Of a stretch of 64,000 bases of DNA, positions 28,137-36,999 are shown piece after piece. Position 1 is the stretch's first letter; each line of letters starts with the position of its first letter. The notes beneath the pieces were generated by a model, which was given only the letters and a program-made list of their open reading frames with translations, was not told the origin of the DNA and made no database searches. This DNA is from Pseudonocardia parietis (GTDB lineage Bacteria > Actinomycetota > Actinomycetes > Mycobacteriales > Pseudonocardiaceae): contig NZ_JAGINU010000001.1 of assembly GCF_017876315.1 (NCBI RefSeq), positions 6,138,001 through 6,202,000 on the forward strand, written 5' to 3'. The position numbers and the translations under genes are program-made.

Positions 28137-29915
28137 CTACTCCACCCCCAGCACCAGCGGGAAGTCACTCTGCTCACCGCGGTGCACCAGCACGTCGACC
28201 TCCGGGTGGGTGCGCCGGAGGTCCTCGGAGAACTGCTCGCCCAGCGCATCGGTGGCGGCCGAGCCGAGCAGCACGGTCACCAGTTCCCCACCAGGAGTGA
28301 GCATGCGGTGAGCCAACCACAGGGCACCGACAGCGAGGTCCGGGGCGATCAGCACCACCTCGCCGTCGGAGATGCCGAGGACCTCCCCCGGCCGGCACCG
28401 ACCGGCCCAGGTGAGCGCCTCGGTGTCGGCGATCTGCAGGCCGCCGGTGCGGGTGCCGGCGGCGGCCTCGGCCATCGCGACGACGTCGTCGGAGGCCCGC
28501 CGCCCGGGGTCGTGCACGGCCAGCGCGGCCAGCCCCTGCAGGACCGACGACGACGGGACCACCACGACCTCCACCCCTTCGCCGAGGAGGCGCTCGGCCG
28601 CGGTCTCGGCGACCGTGCGGCGGTGCGAGGCGCACGGCAGGACCGCGACGTGCCCGGCGCCGGTGGCGCGGATCGCGGCGAGCACCACGCCGAGCGCCGG
28701 GTCCGGATCGGCGACCAGGACGTCCCCGCCGGAGTCCCGGGCCAGCGCCCCCGCACCGCTGCTCTCTATCATCAGCAGGACCGCGCGCTCCCGGGTCCGC
28801 ACCGCCGGCGGCAGCGCCTCGATCCGGATCGACGCTGGCCGGCCCACGGCCAGCCCCGCCTCGACCGCCGGGCCGGCCTCGGTGGTGTGCACGTGGACCG
28901 TGCAGCCGCCCGCACCGTCCCCGGCGACGCCGACGGAGTCGCCGAGCCCGCACAGCCGGGCCCGCAGCCGCTCCAGCGCCTCCACCCCGGGGTCGGCCAG
29001 CCAGTAGGTGACCTCGTAGACCGGCTGCGGCACCCGCGGAACCGGACCACCGTCCACGCCGGCGCCCGGCTCTGCCGTCCCGCCCGGCTCTGCCGTCCCG
29101 CCCGGCTCTGCCGTCCCGCCCGGCTCTGCCGTCCCGTCCGGCCCGTCGATCCGGGCGGGCGGCGGCGGGCCCGGCGTGCCCCCGGCAGCGGCGACCAGCG
29201 CGTCGAGCACGACGACGAGCCCGAGCCCGCCCGCGTCGACCACTCCGGCCCGGACCAGCTCGGGCGGGCGTCCGGCGGCCCGGGCGAGCGCGCCCCGGGC
29301 GGCGGTCGCGGCGACCCGGGCGGCCTCGGCGAGCGCCACACCGACCGCGACGGCCTCGCCCGCTTCCCGCACACCCGCTTCCGGTCCGACGCCGGGGCGC
29401 TGCGTCCGGGTGGGGTTCTGTCCGGTGCCGGCAGCGCGTTCCGCCCTGCCCGGCGCCGCGGAGGCGACCGCCGCGGCGACGGCCGTGGCAGCGGCCTCCA
29501 GCACGGTGAGCGCGGTCCCCGGCCGCGGGGAGGACACCGCACCGGTGGCGAGGGCCGCGGCCCGCCGCAGCGCGCCGGCCAGCAGCTCGCCGGCGCTGCG
29601 CGGGTGGACGGCCGGCTGGGGGCCCGCGGCGAGCTCGTCGGCCAGCCCCCGGAACAGCTGCGAGAGGATGAGCCCGGAGTTGCCGCGGGCGCCGCGCACC
29701 GCGGCGGCGGCGAGCGCGGCGGCGGCTCGGACCGGACCACCGTCCAGCCTCGCCGACGCCGCCGACCGTATGGTCAGCAGCAGGTTCGATCCGGTGTCGT
29801 GGTCGGCGACCGGGAAGACGTTGATCCGGTCGATCTCGGCCCGGCCCGCCGTGAGCCGCTCGGCGGCGGCAGCGATCCAGCGGCGCAGCAGCGCGGGGTC
29901 GAACGGCGGAGCCAC
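28137..29915 (-). CDS. DAK2-domain (FakA/YloV-like) protein
   Basis: A 592-aa protein with the FakA architecture: an N-terminal DhaL/DAK2 kinase domain with NVFPVADHDTGSNLLLT (the ATP/Mg Asp motif; actinobacterial members vary at the residue between the two Asp), GARGNSGLILSQLFRG and VVDAGGLGLVVVLDAL; and a C-terminal domain (YEVTYWLADPGVEALERLRARL, VHVHTTEAGPAVEAGL, then DhaK-like VVVPSSSVLQGLAAL). FakA phosphorylates fatty acids bound to FakB in Firmicutes; whether this one does is unknown. A linker holds four copies of a six-residue GGTAEP step. It adjoins recG with no gap, matching the M. tuberculosis DAK2-recG pairing. Confidence 0.88.
   Translation of the reverse strand: MAPPFDPALLRRWIAAAAERLTAGRAEIDRINVFPVADHDTGSNLLLTIRSAASARLDGGPVRAAAALAAAAVRGARGNSGLILSQLFRGLADELAAGPQPAVHPRSAGELLAGALRRAAALATGAVSSPRPGTALTVLEAAATAVAAAVASAAPGRAERAAGTGQNPTRTQRPGVGPEAGVREAGEAVAVGVALAEAARVAATAARGALARAAGRPPELVRAGVVDAGGLGLVVVLDALVAAAGGTPGPPPPARIDGPDGTAEPGGTAEPGGTAEPGGTAEPGAGVDGGPVPRVPQPVYEVTYWLADPGVEALERLRARLCGLGDSVGVAGDGAGGCTVHVHTTEAGPAVEAGLAVGRPASIRIEALPPAVRTRERAVLLMIESSGAGALARDSGGDVLVADPDPALGVVLAAIRATGAGHVAVLPCASHRRTVAETAAERLLGEGVEVVVVPSSSVLQGLAALAVHDPGRRASDDVVAMAEAAAGTRTGGLQIADTEALTWAGRCRPGEVLGISDGEVVLIAPDLAVGALWLAHRMLTPGGELVTVLLGSAATDALGEQFSEDLRRTHPEVDVLVHRGEQSDFPLVLGVE
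29065..29136. repeat. Four exact 18-bp tandem repeats in the DAK2 gene
   Basis: Four identical units of CCCGGCTCTGCCGTCCCG at 29065, 29083, 29101 and 29119 encode GGTAEP steps on the minus strand. They lie in the linker between the kinase domain and the C-terminal domain, where length change should be tolerated. Confidence 0.95.
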
Positions 29916-30027
29916 CCCGCCAGCGTAGGTGCGCCGCGCCGGCGGGCCCGCCGCGGCGGGCCCCCGCGAGGATCGCGGTGAAGGGCTGGCTAGACTGGCA
30001 GACCGAGCCCCGGCACGCCCGGGCTTT

Positions 30028-30040
30028 GTGAACTGTTCAC
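30028..30040. promoter_or_regulatory. Perfect palindrome in the rpmB leader
   Basis: GTGAACTGTTCAC is an exact dyad around one T, 21 bp before the rpmB start. Upstream is a possible -10 element TAGACT (29991-29996). A small hairpin AGCCC/GGGCT (30007-30026 area) lies between them. A regulator site or leader structure is possible; no family can be named. Confidence 0.35.
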
Positions 30041-30061
30041 CAACCCTGAGGAGTGTCCGAC

Positions 30062-30253
30062 GTGGCTGCCGTCTGCGACGTCTGTGGCAAGGGTCCGGGC
30101 TTCGGCATGTCCGTCTCGCACTCGCACCGCCGCACCCACCGCCGCTGGAACCCCAACATCCAGACCGTGCGGGCCGCGATCAACGGGGGCAACCGCCGCC
30201 GTATCAACGCCTGCACCTCGTGCCTGAAGGCCGGGAAGGTCACCCGCGTCTGA
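30062..30253 (+). CDS. rpmB: Ribosomal protein bL28
   Basis: A 63-aa large-subunit protein starting at GTG 30062, with GAGGAG 8 bases upstream; the in-frame GTG at 30053 is too close to that site. The four-cysteine zinc ribbon is complete (CDVCGKG and CTSCLKAGK) and the family core SVSHSHRRTHRRWNPNIQTV is present. This is the zinc-binding form. It is divergent from the DAK2/recG genes, matching the mycobacterial neighbourhood. A strong hairpin follows. Confidence 0.96.
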   Translation: MAAVCDVCGKGPGFGMSVSHSHRRTHRRWNPNIQTVRAAINGGNRRRINACTSCLKAGKVTRV

Positions 30254-30284
30254 CGTAGGTGCGCAGCGAGACCCGAACCACCGG

Positions 30285-30313
30285 AGGCCCGGATCCCACC
30301 AGGGACCGGGCCT
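30285..30313 (+). terminator. Hairpin terminator after rpmB
   Basis: AGGCCCGG (30285-30292) pairs with CCGGGCCT (30306-30313) and the stem continues inward with TCCC/GGGA, leaving a 4-base loop and one bulged A. TTCGTCG follows. It lies 32 bp after the rpmB stop. Confidence 0.85.
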
Positions 30314-30383
30314 TCGTCGTGCCCGGGGCCGGTCGCCGTCCGCACCCGCCGGTGACGCTCCCGCCGGTGCGACACTGGCCGGC

Positions 30384-30875
30384 GTGACGAGCGAGGGCGG
30401 CACGGACGGCGACGGTGAGCCCGCCGCGGTTCCCGGAGCGGTCGCGCCACTGTTGCGGATGACCCGGCTGCTGGTCGGGGTCGCGACGGAGGCGGTCGAG
30501 CAACTCGACACCGGCGTGTCGCTCCCGCAGTTCCGGCTGCTGCTGGTCCTGTCCGAGCTCGGCCCGATGCCGAGCGCCCGGGCCGCCGACCGGCTGGGGA
30601 CGGCGCCGTCGTCGGTGACCCGGCTGGCCGACCACCTGGAGGCCGCCGGCTACCTCGTCCGCAGCCGGGAGCGCCCCAACCGCAGTGTCGTGCGTCTGGC
30701 ACCGACCGCGGCCGGGACCGAGATCGTCGAGCGGGTGCTGCACCGCCGCGCGACCGAGCTCGACCGGTTGCTCGCGGTGCTCGGCCCGCACGAGCAGACC
30801 CGGCTGGCACAGCTGGTCACGCGCCTGTGCGACGGAGCGGACGCCGAGCGCGGCGGCCACTGGTCGGTGCTGTAG
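30384..30875 (+). CDS. MarR-family transcriptional regulator
   Basis: A 163-aa dimeric winged-helix regulator starting at GTG. Family features: VSLPQFRLLLVLSELGPM, the recognition helix region SARAADRLGTAPSSVTRLADHLEAAGYL, and the wing VRSRERPNRSVVRLAPTAAG. The ligand is unknown. It is the first gene before a five-gene rightward operon and is followed 9 bp after its stop by a perfect dyad (30885-30903), so it probably controls that operon. Confidence 0.9.
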   Translation: MTSEGGTDGDGEPAAVPGAVAPLLRMTRLLVGVATEAVEQLDTGVSLPQFRLLLVLSELGPMPSARAADRLGTAPSSVTRLADHLEAAGYLVRSRERPNRSVVRLAPTAAGTEIVERVLHRRATELDRLLAVLGPHEQTRLAQLVTRLCDGADAERGGHWSVL

Positions 30876-30884
30876 CAGCACCCG

Positions 30885-30903
30885 GACTTGCCGACTGCAA
30901 GTC
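30885..30903. promoter_or_regulatory. Perfect 7-bp-arm dyad between marR and the GH15 operon, candidate MarR operator
   Basis: GACTTGC-CGACT-GCAAGTC has perfect 7-base arms around 5 bases. Size and spacing fit MarR-family operators, many of which contain CTTGC/GCAAG halves. The following ~120 bp hold no gene before the GH15 start. Promoter elements are not clear. Confidence 0.6.
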
Positions 30904-31024
30904 TTGTGGTTGGGAAGCGCCGGTGCGGGTACCCGCGCCGCGTCGGCAGTCCCTACACCCGGCCTGCCCGCCGCGGCCCGTGACGACGAGCGGCGCGGAC
31001 GCCCGGGGATCGGAGCGCTCCGCG

Positions 31025-32869
31025 ATGTCGCGTGACCAGCCCGGGGTCACGGCGGACAGGTGTCCACCGGCCCGGCCGCAGGTGTTGCGGGAGTACGCGC
31101 TGCTGGCCGACGGCGAACGCGGCGCGCTGGTCGACCCGCACGGCGAGATCGCCTGGCTGTGCGCACCCCGGTGGGACTCCGACGCGGTGTTCTCGGCGCT
31201 GCTCGGCGGCCCCGGGCGCTACCTCGTGCAGCCTGCCGAGGCTTTCGTGTGGGGCGGGTACTACGAGCCCGGGACGCTGATCTGGCGCAACCGCTGGATC
31301 GTCGGCGACGACGTGGCCGAGTGCCGGGAGGCCCTGGCATTCCCCGGCGACCCGGGCCGCCTGGTCCTGCTGCGCCGGATCACCGCGGTGACCGCAGACG
31401 CACAGGTCAGGGTGGTACTCGGACCGCGGGCCGGGTTCGGTGCCGCCGGGCTGCGCGAGCTGCACCACCGCGAGCTGCACCACGACGAGGGGTGTTGGCA
31501 CGGACGCGCGGGGCCGCTGCACCTGCGCTGGCAGGGTGGCGGGTCGGCCCGGGTGGCCGAGGACCCCGACGGATGGCCGGTGCTGAGCACCCGGCTCGAC
31601 CTGGCCCACGGCGAGTCCCACGATCTCGTCCTCGAGATCGGTGACGGGCCGCTCCCGCACGAGCCGCCGCGTGCGGAGCAGGTGTGGCGGGCGACCGAGG
31701 CGGCCTGGGCACGGGCCACCGCACCCCGCGACGCCCGGATGCCCACCTCCGCCGCTCCCCGGGACGCGACCCACGCCGTCGCGGTGCTGCGCGGGTCGAC
31801 CAGCGCGTCCGGCGGCATGGTCGCGGCCGCGACGACCAGCCTGCCGGAACGGTTCCGGGCCGGCCGCAACTACGACTACCGCTACGTCTGGGTGCGTGAC
31901 CAGTGCTACGCGGGCCAGGCGGCCGCGGCGGCCGGTGTCGACGAACTGCTCGACGACGCCGTCCGGTTCCTGACCGAGCGGGTGCTCGCCGACGGCGCCG
32001 CGCTCGCTCCCGCCTACACCGCGGGCGGCGGCCGGATCCCGGACGAGACCCCGCTCGATCTGCCCGGCTACCCCGGCAGCCGGGTCCGCACCGGTAACCG
32101 GGTCAATGCCCAGTTCCAGCTCGACGCGTTCGGCGAGATCCTGCTGCTGCTCGCGGCGGCCGACCGCCGGGGACGGCTCGACGCCGACGGCCGCCGGGCG
32201 GCCGAGGTCGCGACGTCGGCGATCGCGCAGCGCTGGAACGAGCCGGACGCCGGGGTGTGGGAGCTCGACGACCGGCGGTGGACGCACAGCAGGCTCCTCT
32301 GCGTCGCCGGCCTGCGCGCGATCGCCGCCTGCCCGTCCACCCGGTCCGGGCGCGGTGCCGGACCGGGCGGGCCGGACCTGCTCTCGCTCGCCGACCGGCT
32401 GCTCGCCGACACGGCGGCGCACGCCACCCATGCGAGCGGCCGGTGGCAACGGGCACCCGAGGACCCCGGCCTCGACGGCGCGCTGCTGCTGGCCGGGGTG
32501 CGCGGCGCGGTGCCCGCCGACGACCCGCGCACCGTCGCCACCGTCGCGGCCTACCTCACCGAGCTGGTCGACGAGGGCTACGCCTACCGGTTCCGGCACG
32601 ACGAGCGCCCGCTCGACGACGCCGAGGGCGCCTTCCTGCTGTGCAACTTCCTGGTCGCGCTGGCCGCCGACCAGCAGGGCGACCGCGTCACCGCCGCCCG
32701 GTTCTTCGACCGTGGCCGCTCCGCCGCCGGGCCACCAGGCCTGTTCTCCGAGGAGTTCGACGTGGGGCAGCGCCAGCTGCGCGGCAACCTGCCGCAGGCG
32801 TTCGTGCACGCGCTGCTGCTCGAGGCCGCCGTCCGGTTGGACCTCGACCCGCCGGGTACGGCCCGATGA
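31025..32869 (+). CDS. Glycoside hydrolase family 15-like protein
   Basis: A 614-aa protein of the bacterial GH15 type (glucoamylase / trehalase-like). The N-terminal beta-sandwich (LREYALLADGERGALVDPHGEIAWLCAPRWDS) leads to the (alpha/alpha)6 catalytic domain: RNYDYRYVWVRDQCYAG, GNRVNAQFQLDAFGEILLLL with the catalytic acid region, GLFSEEFDV with the proposed base, and GNLPQAFVHALLL. The substrate (maltodextrin, trehalose or another glucoside) cannot be decided. ATG 31025 is chosen just before the conserved N-terminus; ribosome binding site is weak. First gene of the MarR-linked operon. Confidence 0.85.
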   Translation: MSRDQPGVTADRCPPARPQVLREYALLADGERGALVDPHGEIAWLCAPRWDSDAVFSALLGGPGRYLVQPAEAFVWGGYYEPGTLIWRNRWIVGDDVAECREALAFPGDPGRLVLLRRITAVTADAQVRVVLGPRAGFGAAGLRELHHRELHHDEGCWHGRAGPLHLRWQGGGSARVAEDPDGWPVLSTRLDLAHGESHDLVLEIGDGPLPHEPPRAEQVWRATEAAWARATAPRDARMPTSAAPRDATHAVAVLRGSTSASGGMVAAATTSLPERFRAGRNYDYRYVWVRDQCYAGQAAAAAGVDELLDDAVRFLTERVLADGAALAPAYTAGGGRIPDETPLDLPGYPGSRVRTGNRVNAQFQLDAFGEILLLLAAADRRGRLDADGRRAAEVATSAIAQRWNEPDAGVWELDDRRWTHSRLLCVAGLRAIAACPSTRSGRGAGPGGPDLLSLADRLLADTAAHATHASGRWQRAPEDPGLDGALLLAGVRGAVPADDPRTVATVAAYLTELVDEGYAYRFRHDERPLDDAEGAFLLCNFLVALAADQQGDRVTAARFFDRGRSAAGPPGLFSEEFDVGQRQLRGNLPQAFVHALLLEAAVRLDLDPPGTAR

Positions 32870-32903
32870 CCGGCGCCCGACGACGACCGAGAAGGAGGAA
32901 CAC

Positions 32904-33974
32904 ATGGCACCGACCGTCGTGGTGACCGGTGCGAGCGCCGGAATCGGCCGTGCCGTCGCGCGCGGCTTCGCCCGGCGCGGGGCGAACGTGGCGCTGCTCG
33001 CACGCGGTGCGGCCGGGCTCGACGGCGCGGCGCGGGACGTGGAGCGGGCCGGTGGGCAGGCGCTGCCGATACCCGTCGACGTGGCCGACGCCGGAGCCGT
33101 CGACGCCGCCGCCACCACGGCGGAACGGACGTTCGGCCCGATCGACGTGTGGGTCAACACCGCGTTCGTCTCGGTGTTCGCGCCGTTCGACCAGATCGCG
33201 CCGGCGGAGTTCCGCCGGGTCACCGAGGTCACCTACCTGGGGTTCGTGCACGGGACCCGGGCGGCCCTGGACCGGATGCGGCCCCGCGACGCCGGGGTGA
33301 TCGTCCAGGTCGGCTCCGCGCTCGGCGTCCGCTCGGTCCCCCTGCAGTCCGCCTACTGCGGGGCCAAGCACGCGATCAACGGGTTCACCTCGTCGCTGCA
33401 GGTCGAGCTGCGCCACGACCGGAGCAGGGTCGCCGTGACCCTGGTGCAGATGCCGGCGGTGAACACTCCCCAGTTCTCCTGGGTGCGGGCCCGGCTGCCC
33501 TACCGTCCCCAGCCGGTACCACCGATCTACCAGCCGGAGGTGGCCGCGGACGCGGTGCTCTACGCCGCCGACCACCCGCGCCGCAAGCTGTACCGGGTCG
33601 GCTCCAGCACCGTCGCGACCACGCTCGGCGAGAAGCTCGCCTCGCCGCTGCTGGACCGCTACCTCGCCCGCACCGGCTACGCGTCCCAGCAGACCGACCG
33701 GCCGCTGGACCCCGCGCGGCGGGACAACCTGTGGACGCCGGTGGACGACGCCGCCGACGGAGACGGCACGGGCGGTGGCGACCACGGCGCGCACGGTGCC
33801 TTCGACGCGTGGTCCCGTACCCGTGACCCGCAGCTGTGGTGCTCCCGGCACCGCGGGCTCGTCACGGCGGGCCTGGCGGGTCTGGCGGGCACGGCCGTGC
33901 TCGCCGCCGGGCTGCGGCCGCCCGTACGCCCGTTACGCACCCGCCCCGCCCGGCCGATCCGGTGCCCGCGGTGA
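32904..33974 (+). CDS. SDR-family oxidoreductase with C-terminal membrane helix
   Basis: A 356-aa short-chain dehydrogenase with AAGGAGG 7 bases before the ATG. The Rossmann motif VVVTGASAGIGRAVARGFA binds NAD(P); VNTAFV and the catalytic SAYCGAKHAINGF (YxxxK) are present. Beyond the ~250-residue SDR core, a ~100-residue extension contains a hydrophobic helix (GLVTAGLAGLAGTAVLAAGL) near the C-terminus, suggesting membrane attachment. Substrate unknown. Its stop overlaps the next gene by GTGA. Confidence 0.87.
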   Translation: MAPTVVVTGASAGIGRAVARGFARRGANVALLARGAAGLDGAARDVERAGGQALPIPVDVADAGAVDAAATTAERTFGPIDVWVNTAFVSVFAPFDQIAPAEFRRVTEVTYLGFVHGTRAALDRMRPRDAGVIVQVGSALGVRSVPLQSAYCGAKHAINGFTSSLQVELRHDRSRVAVTLVQMPAVNTPQFSWVRARLPYRPQPVPPIYQPEVAADAVLYAADHPRRKLYRVGSSTVATTLGEKLASPLLDRYLARTGYASQQTDRPLDPARRDNLWTPVDDAADGDGTGGGDHGAHGAFDAWSRTRDPQLWCSRHRGLVTAGLAGLAGTAVLAAGLRPPVRPLRTRPARPIRCPR

Positions 33975-36900
33975 CTCCGGTGGGCCCCGGCGCTCCGCAG
34001 CCGGGCGGCGAGGCTCCGGCGCGGGGAGACCACCGGACCGGCCTCACGCTCGTCGTACCGGAGAGGGCGGGTCACGGACAGCTGGCGGCCGAGCTGCGGG
34101 CGCGCGTCGGCAGGGAGGTCCGCTTCGACGTGACCGCCCGCGGTGCCTACTCCACCGACGGCTCGAACTACCGGCAGGTGCCGATCGCGGTGGTGGTCCC
34201 CCGCACCGTGGCCGACGGCGCCGAGGCCCTGGCGGTGTGCCGCGAGCACGACGTCCCCGTCCTGTCCCGCGGCGGCGGTACCAGTCTCGGCGGGCAGGGC
34301 ACGAACACCGCCGTGGTGATCGACTGGACCGCGCACTGCAACCGGCTCGTGTCGGTGGACCCGGACGCGCGGACCTGCGTCGTCGAGCCCGGGATCGTGC
34401 TCGACGACCTCAACGCGCAGCTCGCCCGGTACGGCCTGCAGTTCGGTCCGCGCCCGGCCACGCACAGCCACTGCGCGCTGGGAGGCATGATCGGCAACAA
34501 CTCGTGCGGTTCCACCGCGCAGCGCTACGGCAAGACCGTCGACAACGTCCGCCGGCTGGAGATCGCGACCTACGGCGGGCTGCGCTGCTGGGTCGGACCG
34601 ACCGCCGGCGAGGAACTCGAGACGATCACCTCGGGGGCGGGCGAGCGCGCCCAGCTCTACCGCGGCCTGCGGCACCTGGGCGACCGCTACGGCGAGCTGG
34701 TCCGCGACCGGTACCCGGACATCCCGCGCCGCGTGTCCGGCTACAACCTCGACGCCCTGCTGCCCGATCAGGGCTTCGACGTCGCCCGTCTGCTGGTCGG
34801 GTCCGAGGGGACGCTGGCCACCGTCCTGCACGCCGAGCTGGACCTCGTTCCCACGCTGCCCTGCACCAGCATGCTCGTGCTGGGCTTCGACGACATCATC
34901 GCCGCCGCCGACGCGGTACCCGCGGTGCTGGACGGCTGCCCGGACACCCCGCTGCAGGTCGAGGCGCTGGACCACCGGCTCGTCGAGATCATGGAACACC
35001 TCGGCAGCCACCTGGACTCGATCCGGGCACTGCCCGGCGGGCAGGCGTGGCTGATGATCCAGTTCGGCGCCGAGAGCCAGGACGAGTGCGACGCGCACGC
35101 GCACGCCCTGCTCGACGCGCTCGGCAAGCACACCGAGGACGACGACGTCGCGCTCACCGACGACCCCGCCCGGACGGCGAAGATGATGGCCGCCCGTGAG
35201 GCCGGTCTGGGGGTCACCGCGCGTGCCCCGCTGATGCACGACACCTGGGAGGGCTGGGAGGACTCCGCCGTACCCCCGGAACGGCTCGGCGACTACCTGC
35301 GGGCGCTGCGCGACCTGTTCGCGGAGTTCGGCCTCGGGGCGCCGTCGCTCTACGGCCACTTCGGGCACGGCTGCGTGCACACCCGCATCCCGTTCCGGCT
35401 GGAGAGCGCCGGCGGGGTCACCGACTTCCGGCGGTTCCTGGAACGGGCGGCGGACCTGGTCGTGTCGTTCGGGGGCTCGCTGTCCGGCGAGCACGGTGAC
35501 GGGCAGGCCCGGGGCGAGCTGCTGGAGCGGATGTTCGGCCCGGAGCTGGTGGCCGGGTTCGGCGAGCTCAAGGCCCTGTTCGACCCGGCCAACCGGATGA
35601 ACCCGGGCAAGGTGGTCGACCCGTACCGGGTCGACGAGAACCTGCGGCTCGGCGCCGGCTGGCGCCCCACGCCGTACGCGACCGGGTTCGGTTATCCGGA
35701 TGACGGCGGCAGCTTCACCTCCGCGGTGATGCGCTGCGTCGGGATCGGCGAGTGCCGGCGCAGCAGCCCGCAGGGCGGTGTGATGTGCCCCTCCTACCAG
35801 GTCACCCGCTCCGAGGAGCACTCCACCCGCGGCCGGGCGCGGCTGCTGTTCGAGATGCTCGAGGGGCATCCGGACTCGGCGGTGACCGACGGGTTCCGGT
35901 CCGGCGCGGTCCGGGACGCCCTGGACCTGTGCCTGGCCTGCAAGGGGTGCAAGTCCGACTGCCCGGTCGGCGTGGACATGGCCACCTACAAGGCCGAGTT
36001 CCTCTCGCAGCACTACCGGCACCGGGTCCGCCCGGCCGCGCACTACTCGATGGGCTGGCTCCCGCTGTGGGCGCGCCTGGCCCGGCTCGCACCGGGCCCG
36101 GCCGACGCCGCGCTGCACGCGCCCGTCCTGGCCCGGCTCGGGAAGCGCCTGGTCGGGATCGCCCCGGAACGTGTAGCCCCCCACTTCGCCGGGCAGACGC
36201 TGCAGGAGTGGTGGGCCACCCGCGACCGGCCCGCCGCCGACCCCCGCGACCCCCGGACGGTGGTGCTGTGGCCCGACACCTTCACCAACCACTTCGACCC
36301 GCACGTCGGGCGGGCCGCGGTCGAGGTGCTCGAGGCGGCCGGGTTCACCGTCCACGTCCCGGCCGAGCCACTGTGCTGCGGCCTGACCTGGATCTCCACC
36401 GGGCAGCTGGGGATCGCGAAGCGGGTGCTGGGGCGCACCGTGGCCGCGCTGCGCCCGTGGATCGAGGCCGGCACCCTCGTCGTCGGGCTGGAACCCTCGT
36501 GCACCGCGGTGTTCCGCGCCGACGCGCCGGAGCTGCTGCCTGGCGACACCGACGTGCAGCGCCTCGCCGGGCGGTTCGCCACCCTGTCCGAGGCGCTGCT
36601 CGGGCACGCCCCGCACGGCTGGACACCGCCGCGGCTCGACCGGGCCGCGATCGTCCAGACCCACTGCCACCAGCACGCGATCACCGGGTCGGACCCGGAC
36701 ACCGAGTTGATGCGCCGGGCCGGGATCGACGCCGAGCGGCTCGACTCCGGCTGTTGCGGGCTGGCCGGGAACTTCGGCTTCGAGGCCGGCCACTACGACG
36801 TGTCGATGGCCTGTGCCGAGCAGGCCCTGCTGCCGGCGGTGCGCGACGCCGCCCCGGAGACCCTCGTGCTGGCCGACGGGTTCAGCTGCCGCACCCAGAT

Positions 36901-36997
36901 CGCCCACGGCGCCCCGGGCAGGCGGGCGATCCATCTCGCCGAGGCCCTCCGGGCACCCGTTTCGAGCACCGACAGCACCAACGCTCAGAAGGAGTAG
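33971..36997 (+). CDS. YdiJ-type fused FAD / Fe-S 2-hydroxyacid dehydrogenase
   Basis: A 1008-aa fusion starting at the GTG that overlaps the SDR stop. N-terminal PCMH-type FAD domain (VLSRGGGTSLGGQGTN, CALGGMIGNNSCGS) and FAD-oxidase C domain (SGEHGDGQARGE) are followed by an iron-sulfur section (CVGIGECRR through MCPSY; CLACKGCKSDCPVGVD) and a C-terminal CCG domain (LCCGLTW, GCCGLAGNFGFE). The layout and length match E. coli YdiJ (a D-2-hydroxyglutarate dehydrogenase) and related D-lactate dehydrogenases. It would pass electrons to a quinone or flavoprotein. Which 2-hydroxyacid is used is unknown. Confidence 0.88.
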   Translation: MTPVGPGAPQPGGEAPARGDHRTGLTLVVPERAGHGQLAAELRARVGREVRFDVTARGAYSTDGSNYRQVPIAVVVPRTVADGAEALAVCREHDVPVLSRGGGTSLGGQGTNTAVVIDWTAHCNRLVSVDPDARTCVVEPGIVLDDLNAQLARYGLQFGPRPATHSHCALGGMIGNNSCGSTAQRYGKTVDNVRRLEIATYGGLRCWVGPTAGEELETITSGAGERAQLYRGLRHLGDRYGELVRDRYPDIPRRVSGYNLDALLPDQGFDVARLLVGSEGTLATVLHAELDLVPTLPCTSMLVLGFDDIIAAADAVPAVLDGCPDTPLQVEALDHRLVEIMEHLGSHLDSIRALPGGQAWLMIQFGAESQDECDAHAHALLDALGKHTEDDDVALTDDPARTAKMMAAREAGLGVTARAPLMHDTWEGWEDSAVPPERLGDYLRALRDLFAEFGLGAPSLYGHFGHGCVHTRIPFRLESAGGVTDFRRFLERAADLVVSFGGSLSGEHGDGQARGELLERMFGPELVAGFGELKALFDPANRMNPGKVVDPYRVDENLRLGAGWRPTPYATGFGYPDDGGSFTSAVMRCVGIGECRRSSPQGGVMCPSYQVTRSEEHSTRGRARLLFEMLEGHPDSAVTDGFRSGAVRDALDLCLACKGCKSDCPVGVDMATYKAEFLSQHYRHRVRPAAHYSMGWLPLWARLARLAPGPADAALHAPVLARLGKRLVGIAPERVAPHFAGQTLQEWWATRDRPAADPRDPRTVVLWPDTFTNHFDPHVGRAAVEVLEAAGFTVHVPAEPLCCGLTWISTGQLGIAKRVLGRTVAALRPWIEAGTLVVGLEPSCTAVFRADAPELLPGDTDVQRLAGRFATLSEALLGHAPHGWTPPRLDRAAIVQTHCHQHAITGSDPDTELMRRAGIDAERLDSGCCGLAGNFGFEAGHYDVSMACAEQALLPAVRDAAPETLVLADGFSCRTQIAHGAPGRRAIHLAEALRAPVSSTDSTNAQKE

Positions 36998-36999
36998 GC

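Noticed and set aside
28137..29915. Loss of function of the DAK2 protein because DGDTG reads DHDTG
   Set aside because: The residue between the two Asp varies in actinobacterial members of this family and the flanking motif is intact, so this is not evidence of inactivation.
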